A stretch of 6,601 bases of DNA, taken from positions 12,028-18,628 of the forward strand of contig NZHI01000022.1 in the NCBI GenBank assembly GCA_002691345.1, written 5' to 3'. A model generated the notes under the pieces. That model was not told the origin of the DNA, did not search any database, and worked only from the letters and a program-made list of their open reading frames with translations. How positions within the stretch are numbered: position 1 is the stretch's first letter; every line of letters starts with the position of its first letter. Shown in pieces: positions 1-5,302 of this stretch. Position numbers and translations under genes: made by a program. This DNA comes from Synechococcus sp. MED650. Its GTDB lineage: Bacteria > Cyanobacteriota > Cyanobacteriia > PCC-6307 > Cyanobiaceae.

Positions 1-333
1 ACAGCCACGCTGCCTTTGCTTCGAGGCACTCAGCCCACAGCGCTGTTGCTGGTGCACCGGGCGGGTCAGAGCACCATCGAGCGGATGCCGCAGATTCCAC
101 TCCCCGATCTTCGCGATCTGGTGACCACGGTGGAGGCTCTCGCTGCAATGGCCCGTCCAGAGGGCGCGCTTCCCCCGCCGCGCGTGCGCGCCATTGCGCT
201 CAACACAGCCCGGCTGGATGAACAGGCGGCGACGGCTGCAGTTGCGCAGATCAGTCGAGATCTGAAACTCACCTGCACTGATCCAATCCGCTGGGGAGCA
301 GCTCCACTTCTGGAAGCCTTAACCGCTGAATGA
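1..333 (+). CDS. DUF1611-family protein, C-terminal part (5' end outside the window)
   Basis: The reading frame is open from the first base, so the gene begins upstream; the last 110 residues are visible. They fit the C-terminal domain of the DUF1611 family: a segment LLRGTQPTALLLVHRAGQ, a proline-rich IPLPDL turn, an alpha-helical stretch, then RVRAIALNTARLDE and near the end a DPIRWG motif matching the family's 'DPxRxG' signature. From the family, one studied member (DgcN of a marine bacterium) is reported as a D-glutamate N-acetyltransferase that works with an enolase-superfamily racemase. Whether this protein does the same cannot be told from a C-terminal fragment. A leucine-rich start at TTG 16 would be possible but would remove the RG motif context, so it is not the real start. 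The stop TGA (331-333) lies four bases from the 3' end of the opposing tRNA-His gene, leaving no room for a terminator. Family assignment is fairly secure, function is not. Confidence 0.75.
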   Translation, partial: TATLPLLRGTQPTALLLVHRAGQSTIERMPQIPLPDLRDLVTTVEALAAMARPEGALPPPRVRAIALNTARLDEQAATAAVAQISRDLKLTCTDPIRWGAAPLLEALTAE

Positions 334-337
334 TGAG

Positions 338-411
338 GGCGAGCGAGGGGATTCGAACCCCCGAATAGCGGCGCCACAAGCCGCTGCCTTAACCACTTGG
401 CGACGCCCGCC
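338..411 (-). tRNA. tRNA-His (anticodon GUG)
   Basis: Read on the - strand, the sequence folds as a complete cloverleaf: a 7-bp acceptor stem GCGGGCG/CGCTCGC with one G-U pair, a D arm with AAGTGGTTAA loop, an anticodon stem GCGGC/GCCGC around loop TTGTGGC (anticodon GTG, decoding CAC/CAU), a 5-base variable loop and a T arm GGGGG/CCCCT with TTCGAAT loop. The extra G before the acceptor stem (position 411) faces C73 (position 338), the G-1:C73 pair that marks tRNA-His for histidyl-tRNA synthetase. CCA is not encoded and must be added afterwards. The gene lies on the strand opposite to both flanking protein genes. If G-1 is left out of the annotation, the 5' end is 410. Confidence 0.97.
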
Positions 412-422
412 GCGTCAAGGAG

Positions 423-428
423 AATCTA
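423..428 (-). promoter_or_regulatory. Possible -10 box (TAGATT) for tRNA-His
   Basis: On the - strand TAGATT ends 11 bases before the first tRNA base, so transcription would start a few bases upstream of the mature 5' end, as is usual for tRNA genes. I see no convincing TTGACA-like -35 at the expected distance. The call rests on position and partial match to TATAAT only. Confidence 0.3.
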
Positions 429-452
429 CCAACACGTGTCTCAGCAGATTTG

Positions 453-884
453 GTGTTTCCTTTCCTGCGTCGATGGAAGCCTTCTGCAGTGACGTTGCTG
501 GCGATGGGGGCTGGACTGGCCGGGGTGGCAGCGCTGGCTTGGACCAATCCGGCCATGGAGGAGTACGAGGCCTACGCGGGGAAACAATTGGTGCGTCTGG
601 CAACGGAGGAGCTGTGTGAGAAGCCATCGCTGCCCATGCTGCTTCGCCTCTGGATTCGCAACTGTGACGAGATGGTGGCCTCTCAGCAGGCGACCCTCGC
701 CGATCTGGCGGGCCGCTTTTCGACGCGACGCAATATCGGCCTTGCCAGCCTCTTCGAAACCAGACTCGGCGGTCAGGATTTATTGCCTGGCATGCGCCTG
801 CCCGCTGCGGATGTGCTCACCCTTGGCATCGCTGGCAGTTTCTTCATCCTTAAAACGGAAAGCCAACCTGGCTCAGGGCAATGA
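453..884 (+). CDS. Small membrane-anchored DUF4359-family protein
   Basis: A 143-residue protein counted from GTG 453; TTG 450 directly before it is an alternative, and neither has a Shine-Dalgarno sequence at proper spacing. It opens with a basic segment (RRWK, residues 6-9) followed by one hydrophobic segment (about 11-29) that should be a membrane anchor or uncleaved signal. Right after it comes TNPAMEEYEAYAGKQL (31-46), the hallmark of the cyanobacterial DUF4359 family, and later RRNIGLASLFETRL (92-105), matching the family's R-N-x-x-x-x-S-x-x-x-T-x-L stretch. Two cysteines, C55 and C71, lie in the part predicted outside the cytoplasm and could form a disulfide. The family's function is unknown. 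The stop overlaps the start of the amidohydrolase gene (ATGA at 881-884), so the two are probably translated in a coupled way. Family call by recognition of the motifs; topology is inferred. Confidence 0.75.
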   Translation: MFPFLRRWKPSAVTLLAMGAGLAGVAALAWTNPAMEEYEAYAGKQLVRLATEELCEKPSLPMLLRLWIRNCDEMVASQQATLADLAGRFSTRRNIGLASLFETRLGGQDLLPGMRLPAADVLTLGIAGSFFILKTESQPGSGQ

Positions 885-2164
885 CAGCACAGGATCCTTC
901 CATGAGGCCTGGATCCGGCTCCGGACATCTGGCGGCTTGGATTCCCACCGGATTGTTGGATTTGGATCCGGGGTCTTCGCTGCCGATCAGCAACGCCGAA
1001 GGTTTGACCGCGGTTCAACTGCGATGGGATCGAGGCCAGTTGCTGGCACCGATCCCTCTGGATCCGCCGAACGTGTCCCCTGAGGCCTTGGTGCTACCAA
1101 GGCTCGTGGATGCTCACGTTCATCTCGACAAAGCCTTCACCTGGAGTTCCCACCCCAATCCCAGCGGGACCTACCTCGGTGCTTTGAACGCGAATCTCAA
1201 GGAACATGCCACGCGCACCGAGGAGGCTGTGTACCAGCGGGGTGAACAGTCTCTGCAGAGAGCCTTCGAATGTGGCGTTCGGGCCATGCGAACCCACATC
1301 GACAGCGGTGGGCCTGGAGCTCGTCCCAGCTGGGATGCGCTGCTGGCCTTGCAGCAGGATTGGCGGCAGCGCATCCATCTTCAGTGCGTGGCCTTGGTCC
1401 CCCTGGAGTTCTGGAGTTCATCTGAAGCGGAAGATTTGGCGGTTCAGGTGGCTGAATGCGGGGGATGTCTCGGTGGTGTGCTGGCTCCGCCGCGGGCCAC
1501 GGCAGCCACGGCTGATCAGCTCGAGGTTCTGCTGCGCCTGGCGGATCGGCTGGGATGCGGGATCGATCTCCACATCGATGAGGGGGAGCAGCATCCAGCT
1601 GCCGGCATGCGTCAGTTGCTGCGGGCCCTCGGTCACTGTCCTGTGGATGTTCCGGTGACCTGCAGCCATGCCAGCAGCTTGGCGCTGCTCCCTCCGCGAA
1701 GGCTGGATCGGCTGGCGGAGGCCATGGCGGAGGCCGCTCTCCAGGTGATTGCACTGCCCCTCACCAATGCCTGGCTGCTGGCGCGATCGGAGCATGCCAC
1801 TCCGCTTCAACGGCCCCAGGCTCCGATTCGGCAGCTGCAGCGCCGCGGCGTCAGCGTCGCCGTGGCTGGAGACAATGTTGCTGATCCTTGGTTCCCTGGG
1901 GGTGATTTCGACCCCCTGGCTTTGCTGGCGGCAACCTTGCCGTTGACCCAGCTTCTGCCATGGCAGCGCCTCGGCCTTGCCCCGTTCACCACAGCTCCAG
2001 CATCCATGCTTCAGCTCGAGTGGGATGGTCGCATCGGGGCTGGAGCTCCCGCCGATCTCATCCGGATTGATGGGGACAGTTGGTCAGACCTCTTGCGCCC
2101 ATCGCCCAGGCGTGAGGTTCTGGTGAACGGCCACTGGATCGCTGCTCAGGGCGCTAGACCCTGA
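881..2164 (+). CDS. Cytosine-deaminase-like amidohydrolase, substrate unknown
   Basis: A 427-residue metal-dependent hydrolase of the amidohydrolase superfamily, closest in motif order to bacterial cytosine deaminase (CodA) and related triazine hydrolases; presumably cytoplasmic. Visible motifs: DAHVHLDK (77-84, metal ligands H79 and H81), RTHID (137-141), LHIDE (230-234, ligand H231 and general-base candidate E234), SHASSL (262-267, H263) and AGDNVADPW (329-337, metal ligand D331). These match E. coli CodA H61, H63, H214, E217, H246 and D313, so the protein should be an active hydrolase or deaminase. CodA Q156, which contacts cytosine, aligns by eye with L175, and CodA D314 with N332, so cytosine is an unlikely substrate. 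The C-terminus shows the usual GRIGAGAPADLIRID strand of the outer beta-sandwich. ATG 881 overlaps the previous stop by four bases; ATG 902 (M8) has a better ribosome site, AGGA at 891-894 with 7-base spacing, and gives 420 residues. It probably shares a transcript with the FAD enzyme that follows. Confidence 0.85.
   Translation: MTAQDPSMRPGSGSGHLAAWIPTGLLDLDPGSSLPISNAEGLTAVQLRWDRGQLLAPIPLDPPNVSPEALVLPRLVDAHVHLDKAFTWSSHPNPSGTYLGALNANLKEHATRTEEAVYQRGEQSLQRAFECGVRAMRTHIDSGGPGARPSWDALLALQQDWRQRIHLQCVALVPLEFWSSSEAEDLAVQVAECGGCLGGVLAPPRATAATADQLEVLLRLADRLGCGIDLHIDEGEQHPAAGMRQLLRALGHCPVDVPVTCSHASSLALLPPRRLDRLAEAMAEAALQVIALPLTNAWLLARSEHATPLQRPQAPIRQLQRRGVSVAVAGDNVADPWFPGGDFDPLALLAATLPLTQLLPWQRLGLAPFTTAPASMLQLEWDGRIGAGAPADLIRIDGDSWSDLLRPSPRREVLVNGHWIAAQGARP
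891..894 (+). promoter_or_regulatory. Shine-Dalgarno AGGA that would favour ATG 902 for the amidohydrolase
   Basis: AGGA is followed by a 7-base spacer and ATG at 902. The upstream start ATG 881 has only AGGG at 875-878, two bases away, which is too close. The seven residues between the two starts are not part of any recognised motif, so the start is genuinely open between coupled initiation at 881 and independent initiation at 902. Confidence 0.35.
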
Positions 2165-2183
2165 CCACTTCCTGATTCGCTCG

Positions 2184-3539
2184 ATGGGACGTTCCGTTGC
2201 ACTGATCGCCCTGCGGAATGATCTGAGCCACGATCCGGATCTTGTTCTGATGGACGATCCTGTCGAGCTGGAGCGCTATTCCCGTGATGCCTTCGATTAC
2301 TCACCGGTTCTGATCAGCCGGCTGGCTTCGTGTCGTGCGGATCTCGTGGTCAGGCCCCAGACGCTTGAGGCGGTGGAGAGGTTGGCGTCAGCCTGCGCTC
2401 AGCATCGGGTTCCGCTCACGGTGCGGGGGGCCGGAACCGGGAACTACGGCCAGTGCGTTCCGATGGAGGGTGGGGTGGTCATGCTCACCACCGCACTTCG
2501 TCAGGTTCGAACGATTGACTCACACACGGGCATCGTCACCGTGGAATCCGGTTGCCTGATGCGTGATCTGGATCAGGAACTTCGCCGCCACGGACGTCAG
2601 TTGAGGCTGCTGCCGAGCACCTGGCGGAGCGCGACGATCGGTGGTTTCGTGGCCGGGGGTTCCGGTGGGATCGGTTCCCTGCGCTGGGGCTTTCTGCGCG
2701 ACCCTGGCCATCTGCTTGGCGTGGAGGTGGTTCCGCTTCAGCCGGAGGCTCGAAGGCTTCAGCTCGATGAGGTTGATGCCGAGGCCTTCAACCATGCTTA
2801 CGGCACCAACGGAATCATCACGGCGTTGACCCTGGCCACCGCTCCTGCTGTGGACTGGCATCAGGTCACGATTGATTGCGTCAGCTGGGCTGAGGCTGTT
2901 CAGCTGCTGCATCGGATTGCTGCATCAGCGATTGAACTCCAACTCGCCACGTTGCTGGAGCAGCCTTTGCTCGAGCGCTTGCCCGAATGGAGTGGTCCGG
3001 CCGGATCGGCTCACCGGTTGCTGCTGCTTGTGGCACCTGATGGTCTTGGCAGCCTGCGTCGAATTTGTGCAGGAGCTTCGCTGAGCTTGAACGAACGCGG
3101 GCCTGAACCCCTCAGTGGAGGCAATGGTCTCCGTGAATTGAGCTGGAACCACACCACCCTGCATGTTCGGGCCTCGGAACCCGGCTGGACCTACCTGCAA
3201 ATGCTGCTCCCCCAGCCTGAACTGCCGGCCATGGATGAACTGCGGAGGCGTTGGGGAGATGACATCCTCTGGCATTTGGAATTGGTGCGGCAGCAGGGCT
3301 GTCCGCGGTTAGCTGCGCTCCCCCTGGTTCGGTGGGGCGGGGAGGATCAGCTGAATCAATTGATGAAGGAGTGCCGTGAGCTGGGGGCCTTCATCTTCAA
3401 TCCCCACGTCATCACCGTGGAAGATGGCGGCTTGGGTGTGGTGGATGGCGACCAGGTGGCGACCAAGCAGCGCATGGATCCTGCTGGCTTGCTCAATCCT
3501 GGGAAGTTGCGTGGATGGCTGGAACGGGATCACTCCTGA
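2184..3539 (+). CDS. FAD-binding oxidoreductase (GlcD/VAO-type, PCMH fold)
   Basis: A 451-residue flavoprotein related to GlcD and D-lactate dehydrogenases. The N-terminal part has the typical lead-in DPVELERYSRDAFDYSP (25-41), then LVVRPQTLEAVERL (54-67), the FAD pyrophosphate loop VRGAGTGNYGQ (80-90), a second FAD segment TIGGFVAGGSGGIGSLRWG (151-169) and AYGTNGIITALTL (205-217, the position of the usual 'G-x-x-G-I-I-T' segment). The C-terminus carries MDPAGLLNPGKL (431-442), the family's closing motif. No His or Cys stands in the first FAD loop where covalently flavinylated relatives have one, so FAD is probably held non-covalently. The GHxGDGNxH motif of canonical GlcD/DLD C-terminal domains is absent, and the region 225-425 is divergent, so substrate and electron acceptor are unknown. 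No signal peptide or membrane segment is visible. ATG 2184 lies 19 bases after the amidohydrolase stop, without a Shine-Dalgarno sequence; M23 (ATG 2250) is possible but would cut into the lead-in. Likely the last gene of a three-gene operon. Confidence 0.88.
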   Translation: MGRSVALIALRNDLSHDPDLVLMDDPVELERYSRDAFDYSPVLISRLASCRADLVVRPQTLEAVERLASACAQHRVPLTVRGAGTGNYGQCVPMEGGVVMLTTALRQVRTIDSHTGIVTVESGCLMRDLDQELRRHGRQLRLLPSTWRSATIGGFVAGGSGGIGSLRWGFLRDPGHLLGVEVVPLQPEARRLQLDEVDAEAFNHAYGTNGIITALTLATAPAVDWHQVTIDCVSWAEAVQLLHRIAASAIELQLATLLEQPLLERLPEWSGPAGSAHRLLLLVAPDGLGSLRRICAGASLSLNERGPEPLSGGNGLRELSWNHTTLHVRASEPGWTYLQMLLPQPELPAMDELRRRWGDDILWHLELVRQQGCPRLAALPLVRWGGEDQLNQLMKECRELGAFIFNPHVITVEDGGLGVVDGDQVATKQRMDPAGLLNPGKLRGWLERDHS

Positions 3540-3542
3540 TCA

Positions 3543-4088
3543 TCAGCAGCCAAGGCTGTCGAAGGTGGCAACTCCGGTTGAGGAGTTGATGCCCTCTGCA
3601 TCGCGGCAGAGGCGCCGCTGATCATCCCGGTCCAGCAGGGCATCGGTGAAGTCGGCGCCTTCAATCTGGGCATTGCTGAAGCTGCTTCCCGAGGCGATCA
3701 CGCCGGTCAGCACGGCATCGCGCAGGTCCGTGGCCACAAAGTCCGCTCGGTCCATGAGCGCGTCAGACAGATCAGCACCGCGGAAATCCGCTTCGGCAAA
3801 GGCCCCTTGGGTGAGGATCGCTCCGTGAAGGTTGCTCCCGCGGAAATCAGCCCCGCGACCCACCGCACCGGCGAAGGAGGTGTTGGCCAAGTTCTGTCCG
3901 TGGAAATCACCACCGCTCTGGTTGGTGAGGGTGTAATCCACCTTTTCCTGGAACAGAGCTCGATCCTGGAGCCCAACACCCGCTGAGGTGTCGAGGGCTT
4001 GAACAGGCACCACAAACAGCACCAGAGCAAGCAGAGGTGTTAGCAGCCAGGTTGTTCTTGGCACAGTCCGGTGGCGGGGTGTTCTCAC
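3543..4088 (-). CDS. Secreted pentapeptide-repeat protein (thylakoid lumen or periplasm)
   Basis: A 181-residue protein counted from GTG 4088. The frame stays open upstream into folC, but 4088 gives a GTGA overlap with the folC stop and a proper signal peptide: basic MRTPRHR, a hydrophobic core about 14-29 and a VQA site, with predicted cleavage after A31. GTG 4064 (residue 9) is the alternative start. Residues 62-156 are about 19 pentapeptide repeats with F or L at the centre (FHGQN, LANTS, FRGSN, FRGAD, LSDAL and so on), enough for nearly five coils of a right-handed quadrilateral beta-helix. The tail ends in SLGC, and C161 and C181 are the only cysteines after the signal, placed to form a disulfide cap at the C-terminal end. 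Pentapeptide proteins of this kind are known from the cyanobacterial thylakoid lumen; their role is unknown. It is the last gene of the argD-folC operon, and its stop lies three bases from the stop of the opposing FAD oxidoreductase gene. Confidence 0.85.
   Translation of the reverse strand: MRTPRHRTVPRTTWLLTPLLALVLFVVPVQALDTSAGVGLQDRALFQEKVDYTLTNQSGGDFHGQNLANTSFAGAVGRGADFRGSNLHGAILTQGAFAEADFRGADLSDALMDRADFVATDLRDAVLTGVIASGSSFSNAQIEGADFTDALLDRDDQRRLCRDAEGINSSTGVATFDSLGC
3781..3960 (-). repeat. Imperfect 60-bp periodicity in the pentapeptide-repeat gene
   Basis: The word GGAAATC recurs at exactly 60-base steps (3782, 3842 and 3902). On the coding strand it spells the D-F-(R/H)-G segments at residues 61-64, 81-84 and 101-104. 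Sixty bases equal four pentapeptides, one full turn of the beta-helix. Between these anchors the units have diverged strongly, so this is an old internal duplication or selection on coil geometry, not a recent tandem repeat. Confidence 0.6.
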
Positions 4089-5302
4089 TCTGCCCGTACA
4101 ACGCTGCGAGAGAACAGGTCGCCAATCAGATAAAGCGAGCCGGCCACAGTGGGCATTGGCTTGGGCCAGCTGGATTCCAAACTGAGGGCACCCAGCACTG
4201 CTGCAACGTTGTCTGCTCTTTTGAGTTGGCTCGCTCGGGCCGGCATCGCGTTCACCAGTGCCTCCCGGCTCCAGCTGGTATGGCCGGGCACAGGTACGAC
4301 CCACACCTGGTCGTTCGGTTCAACCAACGCGTTCAGCATGGCCACTGCATCCTTGTGGGCTTGTATGGCAAGGATCCAAGTCACACCATGTTCTGCTCCA
4401 GGCCAGTTGTGGCGCTCGCATGCCAACTGCCTGGCCGCCGGTGGATTGTGGGCTCCATCCAAGCGGAGTGGGTGGCCTCTCCAGCGCACGGTCTGCAAAC
4501 GGCCTGGCCATCGAGCCCGTTGAAATCCCGTGCGAATGTCTGCATCAGAGATTCGCCAACCCAAGGGTTCAAGGGCCTGAAGGGCTCCAAGGGCAACAGC
4601 AGCATTGGATCTCTGAATGTTTCCCATCAGCCCGAGCTGCCAATCGTCTGGCAGTGGGTTCACCCAGTGCAGGTTGGCCTGCTGTTCACGGCAGGTTTCC
4701 TCCAGAACGGCGCGAACGGCGGGTTCCTGATCGGCGCTGATCACAGTGGCGTGTTTCGGAATCGCTGCGGCTTTTTCGGCGGCGATGGCGGAGAGGGTGC
4801 TGCCCAGATGTTCGCAGTGGTCAAGGCCGATGCTGGCCATGGCAATCACCGGACGGCGGGGATGCGCCGTGGTCGCATCCAGGCGTCCACCCAGGCCCAC
4901 CTCGAGCAACAACAGATCTGGACTCTCCTGCTCGAATGCCACGAGGCTGGCGGTGATTAGCAGTTCAAAGGGGGTGAGCTTGTGGCGTTGGCTCACGCCC
5001 TGCAGATCGAGCAAAAGCTCCCGTAGAGCGTGAGTGCTGATCGCCGTTTCATTGATCCTGATGCGCTCGCACCAGCTCACCAGATGGGGCGATGTTGTGA
5101 CGCCGCAGGAGATTCCCGACGTGCACAGAGCCGATTCCAGGAACCGGACGATCGATCCTTTCCCATTGGTTCCGACGACTTGGATCGCTGGAATGGTGGC
5201 TGCAGGGTTGGCGAGTTCCTGCAAAGCCGCCTGCATTCGATCGAGTTGAAGATCCATGCCCCGCAGGTCGAACCGCGGCAACAGATCGGAGAAGTCGTCC
5301 AC
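4085..5302 (-). CDS. folC: Dihydrofolate synthase / folylpolyglutamate synthase
   Basis: A 405-residue cytoplasmic ATP-dependent ligase of the Mur-ligase type that adds glutamate to dihydropteroate or tetrahydrofolate. Motifs in order: P-loop GTNGKGS (44-50), TSPHLV with following ERIRIN (70-84), PFELLITAS (111-119), EVGLGGRLDATT (134-145), GLDH (159-162), the AEKA segment with K177 at the place of the carbamylated lysine, NIQRSNAAVA (228-237), WPGRLQ (265-270), LDGAHNP (281-287) and GSLYLIGD (388-395). All family hallmarks are there and the length is normal to slightly short (E. coli FolC has 422). From sequence alone I cannot say whether it has one or both activities; a single FolC usually does both. 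The start is GTG 5302, which abuts the argD stop (TGAGTG), and the stop overlaps the pentapeptide gene (GTGA), so translation is probably coupled along the operon. M16 is a less likely later start. Confidence 0.95.
   Translation of the reverse strand: MDDFSDLLPRFDLRGMDLQLDRMQAALQELANPAATIPAIQVVGTNGKGSIVRFLESALCTSGISCGVTTSPHLVSWCERIRINETAISTHALRELLLDLQGVSQRHKLTPFELLITASLVAFEQESPDLLLLEVGLGGRLDATTAHPRRPVIAMASIGLDHCEHLGSTLSAIAAEKAAAIPKHATVISADQEPAVRAVLEETCREQQANLHWVNPLPDDWQLGLMGNIQRSNAAVALGALQALEPLGWRISDADIRTGFQRARWPGRLQTVRWRGHPLRLDGAHNPPAARQLACERHNWPGAEHGVTWILAIQAHKDAVAMLNALVEPNDQVWVVPVPGHTSWSREALVNAMPARASQLKRADNVAAVLGALSLESSWPKPMPTVAGSLYLIGDLFSRSVVRAE

Noticed and set aside
892..1065. Four GGATCC words within 174 bases
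   Set aside because: They fall in different codon phases, without constant spacing, in the poorly conserved N-terminal region of the amidohydrolase. Only two more were found elsewhere in the window. Most likely chance.
616..1083. A 155-codon + strand frame spanning the DUF4359/amidohydrolase junction
   Set aside because: It is out of frame with two genes that have family motifs, and is rich in Arg, Ser and Cys without any domain.
1197..1754. A 185-codon proline-rich frame on the - strand
   Set aside because: It is antisense to the catalytic core of the amidohydrolase, and its composition (Pro, Arg, Ala, His) is that of a shadow frame.
3528..3541. Possible bidirectional terminator hairpin at the convergent stops
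   Set aside because: Five base pairs, a stem that includes the stop codon and no T run on either side make it too weak for a Rho-independent terminator.
3547..3560. Small inverted repeat CAGCC/GGCTG near the end of the pentapeptide gene
   Set aside because: The loop would be two bases, or the stem four pairs. It encodes conserved C-terminal residues and has no U tract.
4089..4304. Upstream extension of the pentapeptide-repeat protein to 253 residues
   Set aside because: The extra 72 residues lie in another frame of folC, are low in hydrophobic order, and would bury the signal peptide in the middle of the protein.
4037..4960. A 307-codon open frame on the + strand opposite folC
   Set aside because: It lies antisense to folC, which has every family motif. 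The translation shows no recognisable domain and is what a GC-rich antisense frame is expected to give.
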